This document shows positions 22,925 through 34,900 of a stretch of 39,520 nucleotides of DNA, piece by piece (positions within the stretch are counted from its first letter, which is position 1; each line of letters starts with the position of its first letter). The translations under genes were made by a program, and so were the position numbers. The stretch is from Podochytrium sp. JEL0797. Its lineage: Eukaryota > Chytridiomycota > Chytridiomycetes > Chytridiales > Chytriomycetaceae. Location of the stretch: the NCBI GenBank assembly GCA_027596195.1, contig JADGJG010000125.1, positions 1-39,520 on the forward strand. Direction: 5' to 3'. Under the pieces are notes generated by a model. That model was not told where the DNA came from. It was given only the letters and a program-made list of their open reading frames with translations, and made no database searches.

Positions 22925-25900
22925 ATGACAACCCCCCAAGTGCTGAATCAGGAGACAGTTGTTGCCCTCCTGAAGGAGCTCTACACGGCCGAAACCTCCG
23001 ACGAGGTTGTCCTTGCCGCACAAGCCATCGCCAGACTCTCCCTGGGCGAGTCAGCGGAGCAAGGGCCGCGAACTCTGATTGATTTTGGAATCCTGGACTC
23101 TCTCGAAGCTGCTGCCAAGGACAAGAAGAACGGTCTTGCCAGAGAGGGAGCCATGCTCGGATTCGGAGCCCTGTTCAAGGCTTCTGGTGCCAAGGGTTGC
23201 GTGCCCATGATTTTGAACCGATACGGACCTCTGATTATGGAGTTGTGTGCCGATAAGGGAAACGTTGTTCGTGAAGCTGCCGTGAGTACTTGTCATTGAT
23301 ATTCCTCTATTCCCTCTTTGTGGGAAGAGTCCGATCGTTTACTAACGCATATTGGACAGTTTGACGCTATCAAAGCATTTTTCAACCTCGCTTCACCTGA
23401 AGCCACTGCTCCCCACCTCCTCCCCTTCCTCTATGAACATGGTCTTCCTTCAGCCCGCAAATGGCACACCAGGTGTGTAATCCCTTCGTCTTGTTTATTT
23501 TTGTTTTTTTCAGACTTCGCTCGTGGCTGACGAACCCTTGTTTTTACAAATCCAGAGTTGTCGCCCTTGAACTACTTAACCAGTTGGCAGCACGTGCCCC
23601 TGAGCAGATCGGTGCCAACTTGGTGTCTCTGATTCCCGTGGTCAGCGACTGCATCAACGACACTCGTACCGAAGTTTCCGAGACCGCCTTCAAAACCATG
23701 ACCGCCATCTGTAACGTTGTCGGAAACCAGGACCTGACCCCCAAGATGCCCATTCTTGTCGACTGCATTGCCCACCCTGACCACATCACCGAGTGTATCC
23801 AAAAGCTCAGTTCCACAACCTTCGTTGCCGAAGTCACTGCCCCTGCCCTTGCCATCTTGGTGCCTATTCTCGTCAGATCTTTGAACGAGCGTAGCATGGT
23901 TGTTCAACGACAGTCCGTTGTCATTATTGACAACTTGTGTAAGCTCGTCAGAGACCCGGCCGAAGCCGGTCAATTCTTGCCGCTCCTGTTGCCGGGATTG
24001 GACGTCATTATTGAGATGGCCGCGTTCCCTGAAGTTCGTGCCTTGGCCACCGCCGCCAAGAACACCTTGATCCGAGCCGGAGGAGGTTCCAAGAAGGAGA
24101 TTGTCATCCCCGACGAGCTCATGCCGAATGCTGTTCTCAAGACGTTCGAGACGCTCATCTTCAAGCAGACTGGAGTCTTTGTGGACCCCCTCTTCCAGCA
24201 AGCGTTGGCGTTCATTGCGCCCATGGCTTCCAACATGCTCAAGGACAACCGTTTGTCGTTCAAGGAGTGGAAGGAGTTGGATGTTTGCACGTCCATTTTG
24301 GCTTGTTTCATTGGGATGAAGGAGGACGATGATGTGCTCAAGAGCATTTTGGCTCACTACCATGCGTTGGACAAAGTGCGTATTCGTTGATTGGGGGTTT
24401 TATATTTTGTTGGGTCTGACATTTGTTTGTTTTTCCAGAAACGCCGACAAGGTGATGTCGTCGAAGAAGACGATGGTGCCGTGGAAGTTTGCAACTGTGA
24501 CTTCAGGTAAACCTATTCGCTTGGTGTTTTGTTGAACTCGCGAGGACGGTTGCTAAATTGTTTTCTTCGTTCCCCCATTCAGTTTGGCTTACGGTGGTAT
24601 GATGCTGTTGAACCACACCAACTTGACTCTCAAGCGTGGTATGCGTTACGGTCTCTGTGGTGCCAACGGTGCCGGAAAGTCCACGCTCATGCGCGCCATC
24701 TCTTTGGGAAAAGTCGACGGCTTCCCCAGCCCCGAGGAGCTCCGCACCGTCTTTGTCGAGCACGCTTTGCAGGGCGAGGACGCCTCCCTCCCCATCATTG
24801 AGTTCATTGCCCACGACGAGAAGCTGAAGCACAAGACCCGCAAGGAAATCGCGGCCACCCTGTTTGAAGTCGGATTCACGGAGCAGATGCAGAGCGACCA
24901 GGTCGGTTCTCTGTCTGGAGGATGGAAGATGAAGCTCGAACTCGCTCGTGCCATGCTTCTCGATGCCGATGTTCTCCTTCTCGACGAACCCACGAACCAC
25001 TTGGACGTTGGAAACATCAAGTGGTTGGAGGATTACCTCAACAGCCAGACCAAAATCACGTCCCTCATTGTCTCGCACGACTCTACTTTCCTCGACAACG
25101 TCTGCACGCACATTGTTCACTACGAGCGCAAGAAGCTCGTCTACTACAAGGGTAACCTCAGCGAGTTTGTCAAGGTCAGACCCGAAGGAAAGTCCTACTA
25201 CACCCTCTCTGCTTCCCAAGTCTCGTTCAAGTTCCCCCCTCCCACTCTCCTCACTGGTGTCAAGAGTAACACCAAAGCCATCTTGTACATGAACGGCGTC
25301 TCGTTCCAATACCCTGGTGCCAGCAAGCCCTCCCTCAAGGACGTCAGCGTCTCTGTGTGCTTGAGCTCGCGTGTCGGTATCATTGGAAAGAACGGAGCCG
25401 GAAAGAGTACCCTCATCAAGGTTCTGTTGGGAGAGGTGCAGCCTCAGGTCGGAGTCGTGTGGAAGCACCCCAACTTGCGTGTCGGTTACGTTGCTCAGCA
25501 CGCGTTCCACCACTTGGAGCAGCATTTGGATTTGACGCCCAACAAGTACTTGCAATGGCGTTACCAGAACGGAGACGACAGAGAAGTGCACTCCAAGGTG
25601 ACGAGAATCTTGACGGACGAGGAGAAGGCGCAGATGGCCAAGTACCTCGAGATTGGTGACAGCAAGAGACAAGTCGAGGTGTGTATTTTTTTTTGTGTTT
25701 GACTTTTTTTTTGTTTTGTTTGCTGACATTGGGGTTTTCCCTTTCCTTAGGTCATCATTGGTCGTCAGAAGCTCAAGAAGTCGTTCCAATACGAAGTCAA
25801 ATGGGTCAACTACAAGCACAAGTTCAACACCTGGCTCCCGCGCGAGCGTCTCGTCGAAGAAGGCTTCAACAAGCTCGTCCAAGAATTCGACGACTACGAA

Positions 25901-26440
25901 GCCGCACGTGAAGGTCTCGGATACCGTGAACTCACCCCGTCCGTGATCCGCAAGCACTTTGAAGACGTTGGACTCGACGGAGACATTGCGGACTACAACC
26001 AAATCGGAGGACTCTCTGGTGGACAAAAAGTCAAGGTTGTGATTGCCGCTGCGCTCTGGCAGAACCCTCACTTGCTTGTGTTTGACGAGCCGACCAACTA
26101 CTTGGACCGTGACGCTCTTGGTGGACTCGCTGTGGCCATCAGAGACTGGGGTGGTGGTGTTGTCATGATTTCCCACAACGACGAGTTCTTGAAGGCGCTG
26201 TGCCCGGAGCTGTGGCATGTGGAGGGAGGAGAGTTGACGCACAAGGGCAAGAACGCTGTTGCGGCTGAGAACTTTGAGGACCACGAGGAGGAGGCCAAGA
26301 AGATTGAGGCCAAGATCCGTCCCAGAAAGAAGAAGATGACGAGAAACGACCTCAAGGCGCAGGAAGTTCGTAGAAAGCAGAGACACATCTTGTGGCTGAT
26401 TGAGGGAGGAGACAAGCCCAAGAACTCTGACTCGGATTAG
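22925..26440 (+). CDS. TEF3: translation elongation factor 3 (EF-3)
   Basis: EF-3 is a ribosome-bound ATPase that releases deacylated tRNA from the E site during elongation. The six exons are 22925-23281, 23360-23472, 23556-24375, 24439-24506, 24583-25678 and 25751-26440, giving 1,047 residues (yeast EF-3 has 1,044). The N-terminal HEAT-repeat region covers about residues 1-320. ABC domain 1 has Walker A GANGAGKST (479-487), signature LSGGWKMKLELA (~562) and DEPTNHLD. ABC domain 2 has Walker A GKNGAGKST (~720), then the EF-3-specific chromodomain-like insert (RQKLKKSFQYEVKW, from ~822). The LSGGQKVKV signature (~905) and DEPTNYLD follow. The tail is Lys/Arg-rich (KIRPRKKKMTRNDLK), as expected for ribosome binding. 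Introns are longer (63-83 nt) than in the dynein gene. Confidence 0.97.
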
Positions 26441-26517
26441 ATTGCGTTCTTTTTTTTGGCTACAACATTTGCAGGGAATTTTTTATGCGTCCCATTATTC
26501 TTTTCCGTTTGAGAAAA

Positions 26518-26523
26518 AATAAA
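26518..26523 (+). terminator. AATAAA polyadenylation signal of EF-3
   Basis: AATAAA lies 77 nt after the EF-3 stop codon. The convergent MFAP1-like gene ends at 26715, leaving about 190 bp for both 3' ends. Confidence 0.55.
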
Positions 26524-26714
26524 TCTATTTCACTTTTATTTGTTTTGATTCAAAAGGAGAAGAAAGGGAAAGGAGATCAGAAGAACAGCTTTTCCAACGC
26601 GCCATCCAGCTTGTCACATTTCCCCTATCACTGTTTGTGTGTGCTTGAGGGGGTTGATTGGTTTGTTTTGATTCTGAAACAAGGAACAGAAAATACAGAC
26701 AAAGGTTATCGCGT

Positions 26715-28052
26715 TTATTCATGCTTTGATTTCTTTCGGGATGCAGTGGGTTTCTCGTATGACTGCTTCATTCCACCCATCTTGGCCAAAGTGCGCTTGT
26801 TGACGTCGCTATTTTGAAACCACGCCGAATCTTTCTGTAAAATACGAGAGAAATGGAATCAGAATTGAGCGGTACCTCGAAGGCAATTGCGATAGAATAT
26901 ATAGGTACTCACGCTGCTCGTGTCCTCCTTTGTCAAGTGCGTCCATTTCGTTTGACCCGAGCGACCAAAGTTTTTGACTTGCATGACAGCTGGGAGGATG
27001 GACTTGTCAAATTTGTCTTCGAGAGTGGGGACATTGAAATCGCGCTTCTGAACAATCTCCTCGTCGGTGAAGAAAGCACCCTTGTGGTAATACTTTTGCA
27101 TGAATTTGTAGGACCCCTTTTCCTCCGAATTGCCCTTCAACTTTTCGTCCTCGGCCTGAATCTCTGCATCGGTCATGTTCCTGCGGCGCTCAATGTCGGC
27201 AAGGACCTTCTCGTCAGCGTCGCGTTCGATTCTGTCGCGCTTGATTCGCATCAGCTCGCGCAGACGCCACAGCTCAAACTCCTCCTCCTCGTTGAGACCG
27301 TCCGTGTCGTCGACATCGGGAATTGTATCGTTGACGGTCGCGGCGGCCACCTCCTTGCGCAGCACCTCCTCGACGAGGTTGTGCGACTCGACCTTGCGCA
27401 GCTCGAGATCGGCCAGACGTTGCGCCTCTGCATCCTCCGCTTCCTTCTCCCTGCGTTCGCGCTCGTGGATTGTTTCCCTGTGTTGGCGCGGGATGAAGAC
27501 TGGTTTGAGCATTGTGCGTCGCGCGGCGTCGTCGTCTGACGAGTCGGTTTCGTATTCTGAGGATTCGTCGTCGTCGTTGTCGTTTGAAGAGGCGGCTTCG
27601 TTTGTGCGGATGGCGTCGTCGCTTTGCTTTTCGGCGAGGCGCTGCCTCAGACGCAGCCGTGCGCGCGCGGCGGCCTCATCGGCGGATTCGTCGTCGTCGT
27701 CGTCGTCTTTGTTGTCGCTGCTCTGCGGCGGCTGTTGCTGCTGGTCCTTCTTTTGCGCGCGCCCGCGCCGCGCCGCGTCCTCGCCCTCGTCGCTGTCTTC
27801 GTCGCTGCTCACGGGTCGCTGCAGCCTTCGCAGTCTTCTGTCGCCAGCCACTAAAGCCTTGTTTGCGTTGTAGTCGTACACGGTGCCGTTCGCAATGCCG
27901 CCGTGTGCTGCCGTTGACGTCACTGCCTGCTTCACAGGCGCCGTTGGCTTCTGGCCTTCAGCCTCGCTGTTGCTGTCGCTGTCGCTGACGACTTCCTCGC
28001 CTCCACGTCCAGGCCAGTAGCGCACTGCCTTGGGTGCTTTTTTGGGCGGCAT
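26715..28052 (-). CDS. MFAP1: MFAP1-like spliceosome-associated protein
   Basis: MFAP1 is a component of the spliceosomal B complex in the nucleus. There are two exons, 26913-28052 and 26715-26834, with a 78-nt intron (GTGAGT...CAG); the product has 419 residues, close to animal MFAP1 (about 440). The N-terminal half is acidic and low complexity (Asp/Glu/Ser/Arg runs, typical of the family). The conserved C-terminal domain shows KPVFIPRQHRETI, FELWRLREL, KFMQKYYHKGAFF, VPTLEDKFDKSILP, VMQVKNFGRSGQTKW and then, across the splice, DSAWF with KRTLAKMGG. The stop codon overlaps an AATAAA on the same strand. The GC-rich codons of the acidic region leave long antisense frames open by composition. 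Confidence 0.93.
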
Positions 28053-28140
28053 TTGATTTTTTTTGTTTTTGTTTTTTGTTGCTCGATTTCTCGATATTCC
28101 CCAAAAACGCGCTAAAATATTCTCAACGATAAAACATCAC

Positions 28141-30402
28141 TCACGCCGCAGGTGCGATGTATCCGTGCTCAAACATTCCATCCAGAACAGACGGATTCGC
28201 CACCAGGAATATCAGCCGATCCGACGCCTTCTCGTCCCCAAACGCCGCAGCTTTCGTGTAACATTCAATCGCATGTCCAATCTCCTGGCTGCATCCATCT
28301 CCTCGCTCATAGCACTGTCCGAGAAAAAACAGCGCCACCACAGAACCCCCGTCCGCCGCTTGCGTGAACCACTCGAAAGCCTCGTGCTTGTTTTCGCGAC
28401 AACCAATCCCGTTCAACAAGCACGCTGCCAGTTTGGCTTGGGCTCGGACGTGATCCTGCTCTGCTGCGGCGCGCAGCAAACGCACAGCCTCCTTCAGCTT
28501 TGGCCGGATTCCGTTGGCTCCTTCCAAATAAATCATCGCGAGATTCGTCATGGCCCTGAAAAAGTAAATCAGAATATGATATTGAAACCACCACTCGAAA
28601 AATGAAATCACAAACCACACGTTCCCTTGCTCGGCACTCTCCTTGTACCAACGAATCGCCTTTTTGATGTCTGGCCGTGTCCCGATCCCATCCTCAAATA
28701 AATGGCCAATCGTATTTTGAGCCAAATCGTTCCCGCCATTCGCACTCAACTTGATCCATTTGAAGGCCATTTTTTCGTTCACTTCAACACCCACGCCGTT
28801 TCGATAACAACACCCGAGGCTGAGTTGCGCAGGCGAATGACCATACAGCGCAGACTTGTTGTACAGTTTCACCGCCTTCTCTTCGTTCACTTCGCAACCG
28901 ATCCCGTTTTGGTAACAATACCCGAGAGAATGGAGAGCAAACGCGTTCCCGGCACTTGCAGACCGGCGATACCACTCGACAGCCATCGCCTCGTCCTTTT
29001 CGACCCCGACCCCATATTGATACGCATGACCCAGATTATGCTGCGCTCGCGAGTGTCCTTGGAGTGCGGCAAGCTGATACCAATACGCCCCGAGCGTTTC
29101 GTTTTCTTCGATTCCAAGCCCGTTTTGGAGACAGAATCCGAGATTGCATTGGGCCCATGGATACCCTTGCTCCGCTGAAAGCTTGTACCAGTACGCTGCG
29201 CGGGCTTCGTTTCGTTCGACACCGACCCCTTCTTCAAACATGAATCCGAGAGAGTTTTGGGCGTAGCAGCTTCCGAGGGCGGCTGCTTTCGAGTACCATA
29301 GTACAGCTTCGTCCAGATCTTTTTCGACGCTGTTGTAGTTGGGAAGAACTGAATTTGAGCCATACTGTCTCCAAAAAAAACGAAACTCTACGAACCCGAT
29401 TCCTTCCTCGAAGCAATGAGCAAGGTTGTACATGGAGACCAGCTCGCCTTCACTTGAAGCTTCTAGATACAGCAGAAACGCGAGCTCTTCATCCTGCATG
29501 GTGTCCGTTGTGAGTCACGCGCGAAACACGCGCCACGATTCTCGTCAACAACAAACCTTTTCGACGCCAAATCCTTCTCCATAACAGTAAGCCAATATTC
29601 CCCTCGCCCTTGGTTGGCCAATGTCCGCGGATCGCTTGTAATACCGCACCGCCTGATCCGCGTTCAGCGGCACAGCAATTCCATCATGAAAGCAAACGCC
29701 GAGAGCGTAAATTACGGCCGCGAAAGCTGGCGTCTTGTTGTTGCTGTTGGCGAATTCGGTGGCGATTTTAGTGAGCCAGGACACGGCAGTGGGCCCCACT
29801 TCAGTGACTCGTTTGATCCATTCTTCAGCCTCGACTCGATCAATCTTGACGTTGGGACGGCCGTACCGGCGGAGGAAAGACAGTCTTGTGATGGCTGGAA
29901 AGAAAGGAGTTGGTTTTCTTTTGGCTTCACTTCAAACACTGGCAGAGCCAAACTCACCCAACCCTTCGCCTTTCATGGCCGCCGCAATGTACATATTCTC
30001 TGCAAACTTGCCATCGCAATCAACACCTAACCCAAATTCATAGCAGAAGCCAAGAACAGACTGAGCCAAATCGTGACCATCGAGTCGAAAACTCGCCCTC
30101 TTCAACATCCCAACCGCCTTCTTTTCATCCACGCCGCACCCGTTTCTGCCAAACAACAGGTTCTCGGCCATTTGGAAGCACGAATTCGCATCTTGCTCGG
30201 TGCTCCCGAGGAGAATGTTGGACATGGATTCGCGCAGCAGTTCGGAAGAGGCGGAGGGGGATCCGGCCGTGTTCAAGCTGCGGGAAGAGCGGGTCTCGCT
30301 GGCGGGGGCTGCGTGGAAGCTTTCGGAGGGGTTTGATTTGGTGTGGGGGGCTGTGGGGGTGGTGGATTCCTCGGCGAGTGGTCCGACCTTCTTGGGAGGC
30401 AT
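28141..30402 (-). CDS. Sel1-like repeat protein
   Basis: This is a tandem Sel1-like (TPR-related) repeat protein, a helical adaptor for protein-protein contacts. The five exons are 29958-30402, 29557-29894, 29396-29493, 28616-29329 and 28141-28555, giving 669 residues. About 13 repeats of some 36 residues follow a disordered Ser/Pro-rich start; most show LGxCYxxGxGVxxDxxKAxxWYxKSAxxG. Intron positions were fixed by repeat continuity: intron 3 (66 nt, GTTCGT donor) and intron 4 (60 nt, GTTTGT donor) both interrupt a repeat and both are stop-free multiples of three. No signal peptide or membrane segment is visible, so a cytosolic role is more likely than the ER role of SEL1/HRD3. Chytrid-type genomes often encode many such proteins. 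The partner is unknown. Confidence 0.88.
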
Positions 30403-30567
30403 TTGGAGTTCGGCGGATTTTCGGGAGAGATTGTTTTTGAAACACTTTGCCTTCGTTGAAACACGTCTGAAACACGTGTGTGTCTTCGAGATACTGTCCT
30501 CCCGTACGCGTCCTGAAACGCATGTGAAACATGCGCAGTAAACTTCGGAAGTCAAAAACGTAATGAT

Positions 30568-31120
30568 TTATTTTTTCAACTTTGACAGAATCATATCAAT
30601 CTGATTCGAAAGAACCGGTTGCCCCTTGTTGGTCTTTCTGCTCAAAAAGTTGTGCGTCTTCTTCCGCTCCTTGAAGTATTTCAGTTGTGCCTCGCGCTTC
30701 TCGTCCTTTTCTTTCTGCTCCTTTTCCTTCTCCTCCTTCCTTTCGCGCTCCTCAGCCGCACGTTTCTGTTCGAGCTTGTGGAATGGAGTCGTTTTCTTTT
30801 GACCAGGTCCGGGGACGGGCTTTCCGGGGTATTTCGAGTTGGATAACCGCTTTTGCACGCCCGATCCTTTGGTGCTGTGGAGTGCCTGTGAGGATTGTGA
30901 GAATCATGAAATAACCCTTCAAGCGTAAAGATGGCATCCTTGCAATCACCTTGTCGTTCTTGGCGGATGAATCTGGAGTTGCGTTGATGCTCGCGGGATC
31001 GTATCCTTCCTCTTTCAGGAGTTTCTGGTATTGCTTCTTGATCCGGAGCAGTTCGTACCCATCCTTTTCTTTCTTTTGCTTCTTCTCTTCGCGGTATCGT
31101 TGGGCTCCGTCGCTGGACAT
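30568..31120 (-). CDS. FYV7: FYV7-like rRNA-processing protein
   Basis: This is a small, very basic coiled-coil protein with exons 30950-31120 and 30568-30885 (162 residues; yeast Fyv7 has 151). The N-terminal helix is Lys/Glu-rich (REEKKQKKEKDGYELL). A long charged coiled coil with repeated EKE/KEK segments lies in the middle. The C-terminus ends ERKKTHNFLSRKT followed by NKGQPVLSNQIDMIL. That Lys-Thr-x-x-GQPV element with a terminal helix is what I associate with the FYV7 family of nucleolar 40S-maturation factors. The match is to a short motif, so the call is moderate; otherwise it is an unassigned basic coiled-coil protein. The stop codon overlaps a same-strand AATAAA (30567-30572). Confidence 0.6.
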
Positions 31121-31202
31121 GGCTGGGCGTTTTGAGCGTTTTCAAAAAAAAAAAAAAACTCAATCACAAACAACCCGCAAACAACCACTTTCTTTTTCGC
31201 CA
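31121..31202. promoter_or_regulatory. divergent promoter between FYV7-like and VFA1 genes
   Basis: Only 82 bp lie between the two divergent start codons. The stretch contains a run of about 15 A at 31144-31158 flanked by CAAACAACCCGCAAACAACC. A poly(dA:dT) tract between divergent fungal genes is a common nucleosome-excluding promoter element; I see no other defined site. Confidence 0.55.
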
Positions 31203-31712
31203 ATGTCCTTTGAAAACCGTTATCGCTGGCGCAAGACCGACAAGGCCGGCACATGCTGGGTCTGCCACAAAGAAAGCCCCAACGTCTTTGTCGTGGGCGA
31301 TAACGTTGATTGGTTCTACCTCTGCGAATCTCACATCCGTGACAAGACGTTCTGCGCCGAGATCCTCCCGCCTGCTGTTGCTCCCGTTCCCACCCCTGCT
31401 GCTGCTGCCTCGACGAACGACGCTTCCCCACCAGATGCCCCCGCAAAGGAAGAAAAGAAATCCACGTCGCTTCTCTCGATGTTTGATTCCTCGGGCAACC
31501 TTGTGAAGCCATCATCACCTCCATTGCAGTCCCCGCCGCAGGCCACACCTGCTGTTACGGGCCCTCGATTCTTTCAACTCGATGGTCGGATTCTGTTTTT
31601 GAGGCAGAATGAAAAGAAGCAGAAGGAGGACAAGAGGCAGAAGGGGAGGAATAATCAGTCGGCGTTGAGGGATTTGGAAAGGATTAGTGTACCCAAGAAC
31701 GCTCTGTCGTGA
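31203..31712 (+). CDS. VFA1: Vps4-associated protein 1 (VFA1)
   Basis: Vfa1 binds the MIT domain of the AAA ATPase Vps4 and stimulates its disassembly of ESCRT-III on endosomes. This is a single exon of 169 residues. The N-terminal zinc-binding module opens NRYRWRKTDKAGTCWVC and has C18-x2-C21 and C41-x2-H44, with WFYLCESHIRDK, as in the family. A Pro/Ala/Ser-rich linker follows. The C-terminal region (about 115-169) holds the basic helix with FLRQNEKKQKEDKRQK, expected for Vps4 contact. The ATG at 31203 places the module at the N-terminus. The frame is open further upstream through the promoter, but without family resemblance. Confidence 0.85.
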   Translation: MSFENRYRWRKTDKAGTCWVCHKESPNVFVVGDNVDWFYLCESHIRDKTFCAEILPPAVAPVPTPAAAASTNDASPPDAPAKEEKKSTSLLSMFDSSGNLVKPSSPPLQSPPQATPAVTGPRFFQLDGRILFLRQNEKKQKEDKRQKGRNNQSALRDLERISVPKNALS

Positions 31713-31728
31713 AATTAAATGCATCAAA

Positions 31729-31734
31729 AATAAA
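31729..31734 (+). terminator. AATAAA polyadenylation signal of VFA1
   Basis: AATAAA lies 16 nt after the VFA1 stop codon, in A-rich sequence. Confidence 0.5.
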
Positions 31735-31962
31735 AACGAGATGAGAAAATTGAACGCTGCGTCCAAACATCCAGCATGGATCGTGGATCACTGCACATGC
31801 GTCGCACAACACGCGTCCGATTCCTTATTTTTTTGAATAATAAAATAAAAATACTTGGGTCTTTTCAGGAGACGAGACGGTGTCGAGTGAACGGAGATTC
31901 CACGTGCGCAGAATTGTTCGAAAAACAACCGAAAAAACAACTATTGCGCTTATTTTATTTTA
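31735..31962. other. AT-rich spacer between VFA1 and the transposase remnant
   Basis: I see no gene here. The stretch is A/T-rich and mixes homopolymer runs with fragments such as AATAATAAAATAAAA (about 31837-31851). It marks the change from compact genes to accessory sequence. I looked for a terminal inverted repeat of the neighbouring transposase element and could not identify one. Confidence 0.4.
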
Positions 31963-34900
31963 TCACAACGTTCTGGAAGGGCAGTGTTTACTGCGCGACG
32001 TGTGCCCGATATTCGGGAGCATTTTTTTGTGACAGGCAGAGCAACGATACTTTTGTACCTTCTTCACCCCTCCTGCACCGCTTTTCTTCACACCACCTTC
32101 GCCTGCAACGCGATTCAACGGGCTTAGATTCACCTGAGTCCCCAGCCTTCCGTGGCTCGATCGAGCGTTGCTGCCATATGCCACCGGAATAGGAGCAGCA
32201 TTTTTCGCCAAGGAGGAGAGCGAAATCGGCACAAGGCCTATCAACGGGTCAGGTTGGGCAGATGGTGGGATATTGCTCGACAACAAACTGAGGACCGGCA
32301 TTGTGGCAAGATGAGTCGTCAAAATCGATGAAGCAGAAACCGGTGGCAACAGATGCGTTGATGAATCGGATGTGTCTGTCACAAAACTTGGAGGGACAGC
32401 TTGAACTGGTGGGCTTAAAGTTGGAATCGGCATGGAATCAAGTCTGGCCAAACCATGCTGGTTCAAAAAATCCTGCGGAAACTGATGCGTGGTGGAAAGA
32501 GACTGGATTCCAAAAAGGGCAGCCTCTTGCACTTTGAGAAGGTTTTCTCAACTGCGACCTTTCTCATGCGCAAGCTGAGCCACTTGCACCAGTCCTCGGA
32601 TCGAAGAAAGCCAACTGCTCCACTTCCTCGCTAGTGTTTCAAACACCTATGTGAGAAGAAAAGAACGATCGTCTTGAAGAAAGGTCCCAGATGTAGAATG
32701 GCGGAGCGCATCGAAGAAAATGGAGTGCTTGTTCTTCGTTTGCGGTACAGTGATAGCCAACAACACTTTGCTGATGTTCAAAGCACAAAGTTTGGTGATC
32801 CCCGCAGCTGTTGCCAAAGTACTCGGTGGAGGTGCGAGATAAGCGCGTTGCAAGGCCGGAACGTACTGGTAATGGCTCTCAAAACGCCACTGAAAGGGAA
32901 CAAAGCGATCGCTGAAGATGCTCAGGTTGAAGCGCGTTGCAGCAGCAGCAGCGTGAGGGCAGGGCAGGCCTTCGGAGGTAAAAGGACCGCAAGTGCAATG
33001 TACTGGATCAATGCACACCGTGTAGCTCTTGGCCTCGTCGGAGATGGAAGTGACAGTGGCACAGGTTTCGGACGTGATCTCGACTTTGTATTCAAATGCC
33101 ATTTTCCCTGCAGTGCAAAATAATTAGATGCGTGGAGAGAGAAAAGAAGGAAAAAGAAGAGATACGAACCACCTCAGTCAAGTGATCCAACACGTGACGA
33201 CTATATAGGTCCCCATGCACGAGCGCTTTGGCAATCTTCTCACGGGACTCACGAGCTTGCTTTTCGCCAATTCCAAACAGTTTCATGATGGTTTGCTGCG
33301 GCACGTTTCGACGAAGATCCTGGCCACGCTTGAGACGGCTGTTAGACCCTTCGCCGTGACTGGACGCGACCTCACCGGCGGTGAAATAGAACTGGGTAAA
33401 CGTTGGTTGCACAATGAACAGTCTTTTTCCAGCTCTGGCCAAGAAGAACATTGAACATCGGATTTGGCACTTTGTCATCACGTGGGAGAATCCAGATGAT
33501 TTGTTCTGAGTAAATTCCGGTGACAAGAACTGGAGAATCATGGGTCATGCCGTACATTTGAGTTCGACCATTGTTGGCAGCAATCATCATAAGCCTCACA
33601 TTCTTATGTACTCTGATGACGTCTTTGCATTTGGTCAGGACAGAAAATTGGGCGAAATTCGCCTCAGAGCCTTCATCCTGAGTGACATACGGAATTACAA
33701 GTTTCCCATACATAACTACATTACGATGATGAGGTGTACCAAATGTGGAGAATTGCGTGTAAGGATTCGCGAGGTGTTGAAGTTCTGATTCTGACTTTGA
33801 GGCACCCGACAAATGACAAGACGCGAATTGTGCCAAGAATCACCGATTTGCCCAAGCAGTCGATGCCTGTGGCAATGAGAAGGGTGAATTTGAACATATC
33901 CACACCATACGTTCCATCCGTCTGCACATAATTTTGAAGACCCTGAATATCCTCGCAAGTCAGGTACGGGGATCTGGCGCAGATTTGGCCAACGGTGTTG
34001 TCCGCGTCGAGAAAAAGCGACAAAACTCCCCCCAAACCAATGATCTCCTTCTGGAGGTCTAAAAGCATTTCCATCTGGATGGCGTCGGTTGAGCCGCGGG
34101 CCTTCGACTTGACGTCGGTCATCAGGCGTTGTAAAAGACCGTGTCCACTCATTGATTGTTTTACGAGTGATATCAGAAATGACAAGGAGTCATTTCAATT
34201 TTTATGTTGCTGAGAATTTTCGTGACTTCTGTGACTGGATTCATTTCTGCGCAAGGACCAACAGCTTGCAGCTTGTATTTTCTGGTAGTCATGTAAGGTC
34301 AGAAGATCCGCGTTGAAACCTGTAGCAGCCGGTTGTCGGGTTGATCTTGAGGCCCAGCTTAAATGGGCAGTCGCTCTCCCCCTTCCTGCTCCAATAATAA
34401 TTAGAAATGGTGGAAAAGGTGTGGAAGAATTGAATGCTAACTCACTGCTTGATGCCACGGCGAGTGCAACTCAACTGGAGACCTCGAAGAATCTTCTGCG
34501 CGTCACTCTTGGCAAGCTGATAAGACGGAACACTCCTCCCAATCTGCTTCTCCAATCGACGGAGGCTCTTCATTCTCGTGGGATCAAAGAAGTTTGTCTG
34601 CTTCCGCGCCAACATGTAGTCGCTCCCGCCAATCCGTTGGAATATCTTCTCCGCGCACTCGATTGCCTCGGCACTGGAGACGAACGACAACGCGAAAAAC
34701 GAAGACTCGAACAGAGGATCCTCTTCTGGAACGTCCGACACAGCACATAAAAAATTGTCAAGATTTGATGCATTCGCGAGGCCAGGGGGGTCAAGAGGCT
34801 GAGAGGTGCCGAAGGACGCGTCGAGCAGAGGTTGGGGTTGGAGAAGTTTGTCGAGCAGGTCGTTGGTCGACTCGAAGGGCGCGTTGTTTTCTACGAATCG

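Noticed and set aside
24503..26386. 627-codon minus-strand open frame opposite EF-3
   Set aside because: It is a mirror of strongly biased EF-3 codons, crosses EF-3 introns and has a Val/Leu/Gly-rich composition with no domain.
27175..27988. Long plus-strand Ser/Arg/Ala-rich open frames
   Set aside because: They are antisense to the acidic low-complexity half of the MFAP1-like gene; GC-rich Asp/Glu/Ser codons leave the opposite strand free of stops. No family resemblance.
33540..33788. Plus-strand frame inside the transposase remnant
   Set aside because: It has no recognisable domain, and conserved transposase and SWIM motifs lie on the opposite strand on both sides.
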